A stretch of DNA of 64,000 nucleotides from Sepioteuthis lessoniana. Lineage: Eukaryota > Mollusca > Cephalopoda > Myopsida > Loliginidae. The position numbers and the translations under genes are program-made. The stretch is from the NCBI GenBank assembly GCA_963585895.1, contig OY757904.1:159062346-159126345 (forward strand), in the 5' to 3' direction. Positions 31,655-42,071 of the stretch are shown one piece after another. Below the pieces are notes generated by a model that worked only from the letters and a program-made list of their open reading frames with translations, did not search any database and was not told the origin of the DNA. The first letter of the stretch is position 1, and each line of letters opens with the position of its first letter.

Positions 31655-32130
31655 GGCTAGGTTATTTGATTTTATGGCAAACCAACCCTTGATGGTTATT
31701 TAATGCCAAAACACCCCCACGCACCCCCACACACGTGTGTGTGTGTCTTTGTGTGCATGGTTATTAAGTGAGTAAATTGTCGGTATCTTCATTTTTAAAT
31801 GAGTTAGAGCTAATTTGTTTGCGCACAGTTAAATGGATTTAAGTATTGCAATTCAACACTAATAATTCTAATTAATAATACTAAGAAATTGAATTTTCTA
31901 TTTGGCCCATGGATGGAACTCTAACAGGTACGACCACACCGGGTCTGAGAGGACCTGGAAGTAATGACAGTGAAGGGATACTCCACACTCCCTAATACTC
32001 CAGAATTGGAGCCTCACCATCCGATGGTTTAGAATCATATTCAGGGTACTCACTATTAGTGGAGTGTCTTACCCCTGTGCAGAGATACAGTTGGCATATT
32101 CTACAGCCCCAGCCGACTGAGCTATCTGCT
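31655..32130 (-). repeat. SINE-D copy with linker
   Basis: Plus-strand order (antisense): 3' end block at 31660-31715, a CACGTGTGTGTG microsatellite within the linker, linker repeats with ATTGCAATTCAACACTAATA (31850-31890), then the body at 31905-32130 (CGGGTCTGAGAGGACCTGG, then CAGCCCCAGCCGACTGAGCT as the head). Confidence 0.75.
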
Positions 32131-32394
32131 TTGGATTAGTGTGTTGTATATGTGACTACTGTGTCTCGGATCAAAAGGTGTTGCTTGTGAAACTTCCATT
32201 TAGAATTAGTACTCTACTAATTCTATTCTCTACTCAAAAAATGTTACGGTTATTTTAAAAACTATAACATATGAAATATTCGGATGAAAACGGTTATTAT
32301 TTTGAAGACTATAAAATTTAATACTTCCGAAAAAAGGAATTCAATATAAGGTCCCCGCCCATAACGAAAAAAGCAAAGCAACAAATAAACAAAC

Positions 32395-32505
32395 AAAAAA
32401 ACAAAAAATAAATAAATAAATAAAAATACACAAATAAACAAACAAACAAACAAATAAACAAACAAACAATAAATAAATAAAAATACACAAATAAACAAGC
32501 AAAAA
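32395..32505. repeat. (AAAT)n/(AAAC)n low-complexity tract
   Basis: Interspersed AAAT and AAAC tetranucleotides. They produce Phe/Leu/Tyr-rich frames on the minus strand that are not real. Confidence 0.9.
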
Positions 32506-32689
32506 TATAGATGCATAAACATATATAAATGTTTTGATTTTTTCTAAGAGCAAAGTGTTGTATTTGTTTCCGTTTATTTTAAAATCCATAAAATACCATA
32601 TAAGCAGATTAAAAGTTATTTTTTGAAGTGTATAAAATTTAATAATTCTTCTAAAATGAATGTAAATAAGAAGCCCCACCACAGCCAAA

Positions 32690-32900
32690 ACATCTCTGCG
32701 GAGTCCTCGTCGTGTTGTGGCTTGCTTGCTGGACTGTTACATCGTAGTAAGTGAGTTCAAACTCCACTCACGTTCACTTTCAGACCAATATTCTTGGAAA
32801 AGGTAAGAATCACGTTATTCTCCTAGCTATTGGTTAAATAGTACCTCCACTGTTTTAGCTTTGGCATTAAATAACCAACAAAGTTTGATATGCCATTGAC
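32690..32900 (+). repeat. SINE-B copy
   Basis: Head with a GAGTTCAAACTCCAC B-box-like element (32753), then TTGGAAAAGGTAAGAATCAC, TTGGTTAAATAGTACC and the 3' end TTGGCATTAAATAACCAACA ending near 32900. Compare 51302-51537. Confidence 0.75.
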
Positions 32901-32975
32901 AAAGACTCACTCGCAAAAAGCAACAAAAAAAAAATAAATAAAAATAAAACAAATTTAAACAAAACAAAAAATCCA

Positions 32976-32978
<3 letters not shown>

Positions 32979-33042
<64 letters not shown>
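32979..33042. repeat. (TA)n microsatellite
   Basis: About 32 TA units, the longest perfect TA run in the window. Confidence 0.95.
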
Positions 33043-33046
<4 letters not shown>

Positions 33047-33755
33047 TTGATTATTTTAATTTTTCTTTTCCACGGTTCCAAATATTACACCCTGATCCTC
33101 GGCAGAAGTGCTGAAAAGAGACACTTTGGCCCTATACACACGTCGTAGCAGAAATTAAGAAAAAAAAAGCAGGATAAGTCGCCCAACTCATTATATAGAT
33201 AATAAAAGTGATTAATTTTCACGTCGTAAGCAGAACTACAGTTAAGAAACGAAATATTTAATGTATATTATCATAAAGAACCTGTCTATAGAAAGAGAAG
33301 GTGAGAAAGATGGAAATCAATGCGGTACAGGTGCCTGCATCGTAGCGCATGCAGATGAACGTGATATGCACAAAAGAATAATAAATGCATGTCATTACAT
33401 GTGTGAATATTTGTAATTTTGTTCGCATATTCACCTATCTGCGTGTGTGTATTTCTGTGTATGTCTCAATGCGTGTGTGTGTTTTTTTGTGTACATTAGC
33501 ATGTATGTGCATATGAATTATTTTCAGTGCAGATCTAAATTTGTGTTTACCAAAATATAAGCTGCATAAATACATACCAATCGATTGCACATAAATTGTA
33601 TTGTACTATTATTGATTAATGCATCAGCATATTTTATCGAAATTCCATGACTGCCTTTCTTTGACGAATTCTACCAATTTAAGTAAAAAGCGTCAAAAAC
33701 TATTCGAAAGACTTTTAAGAGGAAGAGGCCTAAGTCTGTTATTTAAAAGGTTTAG
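33043..33755. other. No gene seen
   Basis: Unassigned, with TG-rich patches at 33440-33480. Confidence 0.6.
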
Positions 33756-33759
33756 GTTA

Positions 33760-34070
33760 GTCTGGCAAAAGGTTAGTGTTCTTGGGTATCTGATGAGGAT
33801 CGGAATAACTACGGTAGCAAATTTGTTTACAAGACAAACTATCTAACTTGTACATTGTAACAAGCATTCAGCAATTGATACCTTTGTTTTTAGCACAAGG
33901 TCAATGTTGTAGGGGTACCTGGCGAGGATCGAAATATCTACTGCAGCAAATTTGTGTATAAGGCAAACTAGCAAACTTGTACACTGCAACAAGCACTTTA
34001 CGATTGATACCAAAGTCTGATACAAGGTCAATGTTTTGGGGGTACCTGTATTAAATAATAGTGAAGCAGA
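33760..34070 (+). repeat. Tandem repeat of about 127 bp
   Basis: Two and a half diverged units, each starting near a CTGGCA/CAAGGTCAATGTT motif and GGGGTACCTG-GAGGATCG block (33790, 33917, 34040). They carry GCAAATTTGT-TAC-AG-CAAACT and ending CATTGATACC-like sequence. Confidence 0.75.
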
Positions 34071-34380
34071 ATCTCTCATTGTTATGTAGTGTAGATTGAT
34101 TGAATTAATTATATCAACATTCACCTACGGTAATTGACATGTGATGACTTCGAGGTCATTTGAGACCGTGGATTATTGAACGAGAAGGCCACATGATTAC
34201 ATTACACTTGCGAGTTAAGAAATAGATTTAACGCATCTTCAATCTGAAGGAATCGCCCGACGAGAGCTGTTAATAGTGAAGTCTATGAAATGAAAGTATC
34301 GTCGAAGTGATAAATAAATTATGTGCACATAAAAATGCATCTGAGTTATTATCCATCTCGACGAAGAAGAACGTGAAACA

Positions 34381-34560
34381 ATGTGTGAGAAAGACAGTGA
34401 CGAGGACAAGATGGCGGCAAAAGACAGCGACAACAGATACTCATCGACAGAACGAGGAGAGGGTCGATGGTTGAACGCAAAAATAAGAAGTAACTTAGAC
34501 ATTTTAAAACCTGATGAAGATCAGAATAGCTTAAGTTGCAAATTTGTCTACAAGAGAAAC
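34381..34560 (+). other. Open frame upstream of the 127-bp repeat, doubtful
   Basis: An ATG in an ACAATGTG context opens a polar frame (MCEKDSDEDKMAAKDSDN) that runs into the repeat at 34560 and stops at about 34653. A GACAAGATGGCGGC sequence at 34405-34418 resembles a YY1-type element common near metazoan start sites. The last 30 residues are repeat-derived. Could be a first exon, but nothing else supports it. Confidence 0.2.
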
Positions 34561-34760
34561 CCACAAATAGACAAGCACCGATACCTTAGTCTGGCACAAG
34601 GTCAATGTTGTGGGTACCTGGTGCAGATCGGAATAACTATAATAGCAAAGTAGTCTACAAGACAAACCTGCTAACTAGTTCACCTCAACGTGCACATTGC
34701 GACGGGAATTTTTGTCTGGCACAAGATCAATATTGTGGGATACCTGGTGAAAGTTATCTT
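34560..34760 (+). repeat. Further units of the 127-bp TCTGGCACAAGG repeat
   Basis: Starts TTAGTCTGGCACAAGGTCAA (about 34585), with GGGTACCTGGTGCAGATCGG, and a second start at 34712 (TCTGGCACAAGATCAATATT). Same family as 33760-34070, separated by about 0.5 kb of other sequence. Confidence 0.75.
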
Positions 34761-35460
34761 ACGACAAGAGAGTACTGAATTGTAATACTTGCTTGATATG
34801 TGTGAACTTTTTATGCCAGACATTTTAAAATAAATATTAATTTTATTCTAAACCCAATATAGCAGAATTATATTATATCTGCTGGAACACTATACATTTA
34901 AAACGGATATTATAAAGTATTACTGGTTCACTTAGAATTAAGTACATCCCTAACAATTATTTTATTAGTTATTTTTCTTCTAAGCCAATTTCATTTCATA
35001 TGACGATCACTTACGCTAAGAGGTGCCTTCTACATAATTGTATGTGTATACATGAATGTCTTGGTGTGTATATACGTATATGAATGTGTGTGTATGGGTA
35101 CGAATACTTGTGCGTGTGTGTATGCATGTGTGTGAATGAAGGTAAAGGAATGTGTATATGTATGAACATTTGTGTGTGCGTGTGTGTGTGTGTGTGTGAA
35201 TGTATTGCAAGTTCATTGTTGCACATTTAAAAACTCGTTGCTCGTATGTTTTTGTTTTCTTCCAATTATTTTTTAAAATTTCTGGTTGACACACAGAGAC
35301 ACATAGGCAATCGACCCATTGCCAAAACGTCTGGGTTCACATACCCTGTAAATATTACAATCTTCATTTTCATTTATTCATTTTCGTAACAACGCTGAAT
35401 TTACGTTAGTAATTTCATTACGATGAATTCAACTAGTAAGAAAAAATTCTGGTAATCTTC
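34761..35460. other. No gene seen
   Basis: Unassigned. TG-rich patch at 35050-35200 giving artefactual His/Thr frames on the minus strand. Confidence 0.6.
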
Positions 35461-35464
35461 CAAT

Positions 35465-35740
35465 CTTTTATAATGTTTCGTTCAGGGCGTAATCTTCGCC
35501 GACTCTTTATAATCTTTTCATTCCCGTACAATACCGAGTACTGAATCGTGTAATGATTTCTAACGTAATACTATATCCAATAGAATACTTCACTGCAGAC
35601 TTCTGTTTGAATGATTTATATATTTACTATTCCTAGTTATGTGACCCCAGTAACACAATATATTTCAAAGGTTATGTTTGTTGCCCAGAGATCTGTGTTC
35701 AACCACATGGGTCGGTATTGGCACATTCTTCTAACATAAT
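35465..35740 (-). repeat. Gypsy 3' LTR
   Basis: 276 bp, about 85% or more identical by eye to 41655-41936. On the minus strand it starts TATTATGTTAGAAGAATGTG and ends CATTATAAAAG. A long identical central block includes TTCACTGCAGACTTCTGTTT. Confidence 0.9.
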
Positions 35741-35741
35741 A

Positions 35742-35753
35742 CTTCCTCTTTTT
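35742..35753 (-). other. Polypurine tract
   Basis: AAAAAGAGGAAG on the minus strand immediately upstream of the 3' LTR, where plus-strand DNA synthesis is primed. Confidence 0.75.
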
Positions 35754-35989
35754 AGCTCACTCCCTCAGGAGTCTATCCTCTGGAGTCAGTATCTTTTCAG
35801 TGTTTGTTCCACTCATAAAAATTCCTTCGTCGTTCTTTTCCTTTTGCCGTACTGCAGCGGTTCGATAATTTCTTATGGTGTAGGTATGTCAAAAGTATCG
35901 TATAGTAGTTTCATGGGGATTTCTGGCCAGGGACTTTCCAAATTAGAGTATCTACGTTTTAGCTGGTTTAGGTGAAGTTTATACTTCTA

Positions 35990-36375
35990 CCATGGTCCCA
36001 GCATCATGTAAGTCATACGACCGATCCTTCCACCATGGTCCCAGCATCATGTAAGTCATAAGACCGATCCTTCCACCATGGTCCCAGCATCATGTAAGTC
36101 ATAAGACCGATCCTTCCACCATGGTCCCAGCATCATGTAAGTCATAAGACCGATCCTTCCACCATGGTCCCAGCATCATGTAAGTCATAAGACCGATCCT
36201 TCCACCATGGTCCCAGCATCATGTAAGTCATAAGACCGATCCTTCCAACATGGTCCCAGCATCATGTAAGTCATACGACCGATCCTTCCACTATGGTCCC
36301 AGCATCATGTAAGTCATACGACCGATCTTCCCACCATGGTTCTAACTCCACGTAAGGCATACGACCGATCCTTTT
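35990..36375. repeat. 43-bp minisatellite inside the Gypsy element
   Basis: Eight full units start at 35990 and repeat every 43 bp, with a ninth degenerate unit at 36334. Each contains CATGGTCCCAGCATCATGTA and AGTCATA-GACCGATCCTTCC. Units differ by one or two bases (ATAAGACC versus ATACGACC). The ninth unit, closest to integrase sequence, is the most diverged and is probably the ancestral single copy. 43 is not a multiple of 3, so coding is destroyed. Confidence 0.95.
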
Positions 36376-36379
36376 CTTA

Positions 36380-36930
36380 CCACACGGTCTTTCCAAAATT
36401 CTTTTTCATTGCTGGAACCTTTTCTCATCAGATTCCTCGCCTCCAATTTTTTAAGAGCCCTTTTGAACGTGTCAACAAAGCGTTACGCTTGTCCGTTCGA
36501 TCTTGGGTGATACGGGGGCGTTTTGATGTGTTGTATTTGTAAGGGCTTGCAGAAAACCTTGAATTCAGTAGAGATGAACTGACTCTCGTTGACTGACAAT
36601 AGAATCAGGTACACCAAACCTTGAAAAGATTTCATGCAAGAAATTTATTGCTACCATGGTTGTTGGTCGGGTACATTCTAGTATTTCTGGCCAATTGGTA
36701 TAACCGTCCACTGTAATATGCTCCTATTTAATGGTCCAGTGAAATCTAAATGTAAACAGGATCACGGAATGTCCTTTTACGGCCAAAAGGTTGGAATTTA
36801 ATCGGTGGGGACTTCGCTGCCAGAGCACAACCACTGCAGGATTTAACCAAGTTCTGGATGTCTTAATCCATTTTTGACCAGTATGTTTAGCATCTCATTC
36901 TAGAAATTCCTGGATGATCAACGTGGAATT
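36380..36930 (-). pseudogene. Gypsy integrase remnant
   Basis: Inserts element DNA. N-terminal zinc region: HVDHPGISRM then CSGCALAAKSPP (about 36920-36800), the HHCC type. Core: ITVDGYTNWP (about 36715), FSRFGVPDSIVS (about 36625), then KTPPYHPRSNGQA (about 36530-36492), followed by a stop. The expected DNG-type acidic motif after SIVS reads QRE, so a catalytic residue seems lost, and frameshifts are present. Confidence 0.85.
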
Positions 36931-37149
36931 CCTTTAATGCATTTTCGCAATGATGTTGGAATTACAATTTTATCTGTGTACATCAGAAAATCATCACATA
37001 GTGAAAATGAATTACTTTCATTTACGTTTCTATTTTTGACTTTGCTTGTAAATTGACCGTTTATTTTTAATATGAAGTCGTCGTTCCGTGACTTAAGTCT
37101 TATTTCGTCCAGAGTTATCGGTAACTCTCTTACGGGATTATGTAAGACA

Positions 37150-37690
37150 TTTTTAATTTAATTTTTAGTCTATATTCCATTTCATAATTATAATTCAGTG
37201 GTATGGTTCCCGATCGTTGCCGTCTATTTGTTGTATGTGTGGTAATACCCTTCTTTGGACCATATATAGACAATAGCGGACGATGGTCGGTTTGTAAGAG
37301 AAATTCTCGTCTATGTAGAAATTTATGGAACTTTTCTTGATCTGGCTGTAATTTTTCTCAGCTACTATTAATAATTTCGAAGCATGCACGATTGGCTTAG
37401 CTGTTCCATCGTCATATTTATGTAATATTACTGCTCCAATTCCCGAATCACTTGCATCTGATGCGACGATAATGTTTAATTTGGGATCAAAAATGCGTTA
37501 ATGATAAATCAGATGTTAAGGCTTTTTTTTTTTCATCTTTTCAAACGCACTTTGGCATTTCTTTGTCCACATCCGATTAGCGTCTTTCTTTAACAAGGCA
37601 TTTAAAGGTGCTGTTAACTCATGCATATTTGATATATGCTTGCAATTTCGTTAAATTGGTTGAAGTGGGCATGTCTTCAATTGCGCTTGA
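37150..37690 (-). pseudogene. Gypsy RNase H remnant
   Basis: Degrades the RNA strand during reverse transcription. DASDSGIGAVILHKYDDG is coded near 37460-37405, the DAS-x-GIGAVL motif of LTR-element RNase H. The following part at 37389-37195 holds VAEKNYSQI-K, then YTDHRPLL-like sequence with the Asp context degraded. Frameshifted against the RT. Confidence 0.8.
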
Positions 37691-38380
37691 TCAGGCAGGA
37701 TCTGGACGTCGACCTTTTTCGTCAATAACTTGTCCCAGACACTTTATTCTTGACATAAATAGCTCACATTTTGTTTCATTAATTCTGAACCTAAATTCTT
37801 TGATCCTTTCGAATACTATTTTTATGTCTTCCGAATGTTGGGGTCTACTTTCACTTTTAATCAGTATGTCATTCAGATATGCTTGTGCACAATCCAACCC
37901 ATCGAGCAATGTACAATAATCTGTTGAAAAATGTTCGTTGCTATTTTTATACCAAAAGGGAGTCGGATGAAATTAAAATAACCCTTTATGTCTATTGATA
38001 GTAGTTTCGAACACTCTTCCTCTATCAGGATTTGTAGGTTGGCATCCGACAAGTTTAAGTTTGAAAAACATTTTCCCGCATTTAGTTTGGCGAAAATTTC
38101 ATCCGGACTTGGTAACGGATAATTATAATTTTGCAATCTATCATTAAGCCACTTTAAAAAATCTGTGCATACGCGGATTTAGTTATTCTTTTTCTTAACG
38201 TAAAAAGTCAGCGATGCCCATTTAAAGTTGTTCACTTTGGAAATGACTCTGAAATCTTTAGGCTTTTCTAATTCCTTATTGATTGGATCTAAAGCCGCAA
38301 AAGGTACATTCCTTTTCGATCTGAATACTGGTCTTGCATTTTCTTTAACTCCAAATTTCGCCTTTGCTTTTGTATGCGTC
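37690..38380 (-). pseudogene. Gypsy reverse transcriptase remnant
   Basis: Two overlapping frames: 38136-37873 with PLPSPDEIFAKL, FSNLNLSDANLQI (catalytic Asp kept) and FIRLPFGIKIATNIFQQI; and 37909-37691 with AQAYLNDILIKSES, INETKCELFMSRIKCLGQVI and DEKGRRPDPA. The catalytic YxDD box reads YLND, so its first Asp is Asn, a lethal change. The two frames are separated by a shift near 37900. Confidence 0.9.
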
Positions 38381-38639
38381 CCAAAGCCTGAAAAAAAACT
38401 TCTGGAAACTTTGATTTTAATTCAGTTGTGAATTTTTCTCTTGCTGTAATAGTACTTGTGGTGACCATATTTACTTACAGAACAAATTGATTGACAGGTC
38501 CCAAAGATCGAATTGGGCTATACCATCCGTTCCGAATGGGTTCGTTATGTTCTTTAATACAAGCACCACTGCTTTTTGTTGTTTTTTCCCACAAAAGAAA
38601 TGTTACAGGCAATTTCGCCTAAAAAATTAATTTATTTCC

Positions 38640-38740
38640 TGAAACATCCCGAGGAATTATAGTAATATCAGATCCTGTATCCAATTGTAATTTTATTTTC
38701 ATAATATAAATCGTGACAAAAACAAATATTCCCTTCGGGG
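38640..38740 (-). pseudogene. Gypsy aspartic protease remnant
   Basis: LQLDTGSDITIIPRDVS is coded on the minus strand near 38700-38650: the DTGS active site and following hydrophobic strand of retroelement proteases. Flanking frames are broken. Confidence 0.85.
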
Positions 38741-38845
38741 GTGTTTCGTTCTAAATTTTGGTAATTTTTCTTTTCGCTTTGTCGACTTTACCCAATGTAT
38801 TCACTTTGTTGACATACTTTTTATTTCTCTACAATGTTTTTGATT

Positions 38846-38887
38846 TGTAACAAGTACTCTTATGTCCTAATCTTCCACATTGGTAGC
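38846..38887 (-). pseudogene. Gag zinc knuckle
   Basis: CYQCGRLGHKSTCY on the minus strand: C-x2-C-x4-H-x3-C, one residue short of the usual spacing before the last Cys. It would bind element RNA as part of the nucleocapsid. Confidence 0.8.
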
Positions 38888-38899
38888 ATCTTTTGTTTC

Positions 38900-39512
38900 G
38901 AAAGAAGCAATCACTTTAAAGTGCTTACCACCACAACCGAGACAAATATTAGGTGGGGTTATTGTAGTTTTTTACTTTTTCGCTGGGAGTTGAAAACGTT
39001 TTTATTTTTCCGTAGATACTCTGACGCTATGTACTTGTAAAATAACTCTCTTCTGAATCCTAGCGGTATCTAGTTTCAAATTCACCATACACTGACATTC
39101 TTCAGCTATTTTTTGGAGTTATTTTTAATCCATTTCAAGTTTAGTCAAAATCCTGGATCTTATTTCTGCGTCCTTTGTTGAAGTCAAACCATGAACGAAT
39201 ACCAAACATTTAAATGAGACGGAAATTAATTCATTTAACTTAAACTTCTCACGTTGTCGATTGACGACTCCTGCGTTGATGACAAAATCGTCATTGTCAC
39301 AGTTTACAAGGATTAGACAGTTCAACGGCGCATTGAATAATGAGGTTCTATCCCCGAAAATTTTTGTTAGTATTCCAATAGTTTATTCATAATGTATCTC
39401 ACCTGGTTGTTTTCACAAAATAAAATTGATATATTTTCGTGTTCAGCGGGGGACAATTTTTTCTTTTCATCATTACAATGAGAACAATCCTTTTTGAAGA
39501 TCCCTTCGTATC
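38900..39512 (-). pseudogene. Gypsy gag, 3' portion
   Basis: Minus-strand pieces RYEGIFKKDCSHCNDEKK, VRYIMNKLLEY and, further on, the 39325-39125 frame with FKLNELISVSF. Continues the frame that is cut at 41252 by the RTE insertion: the codons flanking the insert join in frame once the insert and one target copy are removed. Confidence 0.75.
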
Positions 39513-39579
39513 TTCTATCATCATCATGTCGAACTGCCAGTGCGGATCACCCTGACACTCTCTCACCCTTTCCTATCGT

Positions 39580-39957
39580 TCATCGCTTCCGGTAGGTCTT
39601 CAGGCTACATCCTGTATCGGCACAGAGCTGTTGTATGTAGGTTCTAGCTAGTCGTCCTGTCTTTGCTCGTCCATGTGAAGGGGTCCACAAGAGTATGTCA
39701 CTTATGAGTTCGTCCTTACTTCTCCAGCAGTGTCCCGCATGTCTGTTTCGTCTAACTTGGATAGTTTTCGCGGTGGGTGGTAAGTGAACGTACAGCTGCT
39801 GCTTTTTGGGGTGCTGCCTCCAGGACTTGTTCAATATTGCTCGCAGCATTCTTTTGTAGTTGCCATCAAGCTTTTTCTCTATACGTTTTGTTAGCGTCCA
39901 TGCAGTGCATCCATACAGCAGTATCGATAGTACCGCTGCTTGGAAAAAAAACTGCAC
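39580..39957 (-). pseudogene. RTE RT C-terminal fragment (Gypsy-nested copy)
   Basis: 125 residues: ILLYGCTAWTLTKRIEKKLD, MLRAILNKSWRQHP, HAGHCWRSKDELISD and GRPARTYIQQLC-like coding. Close to residues 430-555 of the 15.9 kb frame. The frame ends at YRKR where a shift loses the DREEWRERV end; that end is only faintly visible to 39540. Confidence 0.85.
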
Positions 39958-40180
39958 TTCATTTTATGGGTCAGGTCTAACTTCCATATGACCGGTAGCC
40001 TATCGATGGCTGTCCATGCCTTTGCTAGTTGCGTGTGGACGTCTGTCTCGGTTGATGAGATACTGCTTCCTAGGTAGGTGAACTTGTCAACTACTTTCAG
40101 AGAGCTACCGTTTAGTGTGGAGATGTCGCCTCTTTGCTTAAAGCACATGTATTATATCTTGTGTGCGTTGACATGGAGGC

Positions 40181-40492
40181 CTATGCCCGCAGTTCCAGAC
40201 TAAGTAGCAGGGTTTCGGCTTGGGTGGGTGTATTTGCCAGGAACGTTATGTCATCGGCGTAGTCCGCGTCCGTAATTGTTTGTGCGGGGTTTCTTCTGCT
40301 TCTTTCCTTTGTCAGCTTGAAGCTCTGGTCTTTCCTTTTATCAATAGACGTTCTAAGCACGTAGTCTAGACAGATGATAAAGAGGTATGGGGTTAATGTA
40401 TTTCCTTGCAGTACACCTTCTACAATGTTGAAGTAGTCTGTGTCTCCATCCGGGGAGCAGACTTTTACTTTTGTGTTTCTATATAGCATCAT
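40181..40492 (-). pseudogene. RTE RT palm fragment (Gypsy-nested copy)
   Basis: MMLYRNTKVKVCSPDGDTDY, GVLQGNTLTP, FIICLDYVLRTSIDKR and DADYADDITFLANTP. The catalytic Asp pair is kept; the RT A motif (FVNFVKAFDS, first Asp changed to Asn) lies upstream near 40590 in another frame. Confidence 0.85.
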
Positions 40493-41251
40493 TATGGCTG
40501 CGATGATTTCTTTGAGTTGGCCGAGGAGAGTAGTATTTGCTTCATCTTTCCTCTGTGTATGGAGTCAAAGGCCTTGACGAAGTTGACAAATAATATTGCT
40601 GCCTCTAGGCTTTTTGAACATACTCCTTCAAGAATTCGACGGATAATCAAAATTTGTGACGTCGTGGATCTATTTCTTCGAAAGCCATTTTGGTTCTTCC
40701 TAAGTATGTTCTCAATTTTAGGGTCATACCTAGGTAGCTCTTGATTAATCCGAAGTCGCCCTTCTTCGGGAACAGGAGGATCTATCCCTTTGTCTATCTG
40801 TCTATTATGTTTTGATTATATATGGCATTACAGAGCCGGAGCAGGATGTCGTCGAATTCCCTGGTCTTCCATACTTCTGGGGGTATTTCATCGAGTCCTG
40901 CTGCTTTTCTATTTTTAACTTTTCTTAGTACCGAGTCGAGTTCTTCTTGCGTAAACTGTCCTAGTTTGATGTCTAATTGTTTACTTATAATTCTCGTGAT
41001 TGGTTCATGGGTAATTTTCGAAGAGTTTCCGAGTAAATTCTCGAAATGTTGTTTCCATAGATGTATTCGTTCTTCTGGACTGGTAGCTTTCAGTTTAGCT
41101 TAGGCAGTGCTCTTTCTTCTACTCACTTCGTTTAGCGTTTGTCATGCTATCGTAGATTGTTTATCTTCAACCGAGTCTCAAATTTTATTGATCTGATTTT
41201 GCGTGTATTCTGTTTCTTCTTTTAGGTTTATGTTAGCTGATTCATTTCTAT

Positions 41252-41640
41252 AATACGACTGAAAAGTTATTCCTTCGTCTGGGTTGTGAATAATTTCGCT
41301 AATGGAATCCACGATATCGTTTGGCGCGAATGAGTTAGACGTTTTTTCCTCAGCGATTTTCTTAACCAAAAATTCGAAAAACATTTGCTGTTGTTTTTCT
41401 ATCTGGGATTGCCGTTCCTGTTGATTTTTATGTTGTTGTAACTACAGTTCTTGTTTCTTTGCTGTTCATATTGGACTTTTAGTAGTTGTAACTGTAGTTC
41501 CTGCTGTTGCATTTGAAGTGCCACATTTGAGTCATAGATTTCAGTTCGTTCATTTTCCTTGTACTCCGCCAAATATTTCAATTATTACTTGTAGGATACG
41601 TAATTTTTTTACTCTGTACTCCACGTTTGATTTCAAAACA
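41252..41640 (-). pseudogene. Gypsy gag, 5' portion
   Basis: MKYLAEYKENERTEIYDSNV (41581 on), a Gln-rich coiled-coil-like LQMQQQELQLQLLKVQYEQQ stretch, a stop near 41440, then FFEFLVKKIAEEKTSNSFAP and SEIIHNPDEGITFQSYYR up to the RTE junction. The coiled coil and position after the primer-binding site suggest the gag start. Confidence 0.7.
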
Positions 41641-41654
41641 ATTCCTCGTCGCCA
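41640..41654 (-). other. Primer-binding site
   Basis: TGGCGACGAGGAATT on the minus strand, directly downstream of the 5' LTR end. TGG complements the CCA end of a tRNA. The tRNA species was not determined. Confidence 0.75.
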
Positions 41655-41936
41655 CTTTTATAATGGTTCGTTCGGGGGGGGGGGTAATCTTCGCCGACTC
41701 TTCATGATTTTTTCACTCCCGTACAGTGCAGAGTACTGAATCGTGTAATGATTTCTAACGTAATACTATATCCAATAGAATACTTCACTGCAGACTTCTG
41801 TTTGAATGATTTATATATTTACTATTCCAAGTCACATGACCTCAGTAGCACAATCAATATCAACGGTTGTGTTTTTTACCTAGAGATCCGTGTTCCACCA
41901 CACGGATCGGTACCGGCACATTCTTCTGACATAACA
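41655..41936 (-). repeat. Gypsy 5' LTR
   Basis: 282 bp counterpart of 35465-35740, with a G12 run (41674-41684) that accounts for most of the length difference. Minus-strand start TGTTATGTCAGAAGAATGTG. Confidence 0.9.
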
Positions 41937-42071
41937 AAATCGTAGTAAGATTTGCTTCAAGACTGCAAAATTCCATTTTTAGGATAAAATTTCTTGCATA
42001 GTTACATATTCAAAGTGCAATTAATTTAGTATGACACAAGGCCAAAATATAAGAAAACAGAAGTGTAAAGA

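Larger units (their letters stand above)
39513..41251 (-). mobile_element. RTE LINE inserted in Gypsy gag (6-bp target duplication)
   Basis: Element 39519-41245 on the minus strand. The 3' tail CATCATCATG on plus is directly beside TTCTAT (39513-39518), which recurs at 41246-41251. Coding: EETEYTQNQINKI at the 5' end (41230-41180), RT pieces at 40492-40181 (GVLQGNTLTPYLFI, ADYADDITFLANTP) and 40148-39891, C-terminus 39957-39580 (GHCWRSKDELISDILLW). 5'-truncated and broken by frameshifts near 40180, 40530, 40740 and 41100, so inactive and older than the 15.9 kb copy. Confidence 0.85.
35465..41936 (-). mobile_element. Gypsy-type LTR retrotransposon, complete in outline, inactive
   Basis: Minus-strand order: 5' LTR 41936-41655, primer-binding site 41654-41640, gag (41640-41252 and 39512-38840), protease near 38680, RT 38380-37690, RNase H 37690-37150, integrase 36930-36380, polypurine tract 35753-35742 and 3' LTR 35740-35465. 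The order of RT, RNase H and integrase is that of Gypsy elements; no envelope-like frame is seen. Stops and frameshifts occur throughout. It is interrupted by an RTE insertion of 1.73 kb and enlarged by a minisatellite. No clear target duplication. Confidence 0.9.

Noticed and set aside
34381-34653. 90-codon plus frame as a host gene
   Set aside because: Its last third is the dispersed 127-bp repeat and no splice or homology evidence exists; kept only as a doubtful note.
35990-36375. Regular repeats that could suggest a CRISPR array
   Set aside because: The 43-bp units are contiguous with no unique spacers, and the window is eukaryotic; this is a minisatellite.
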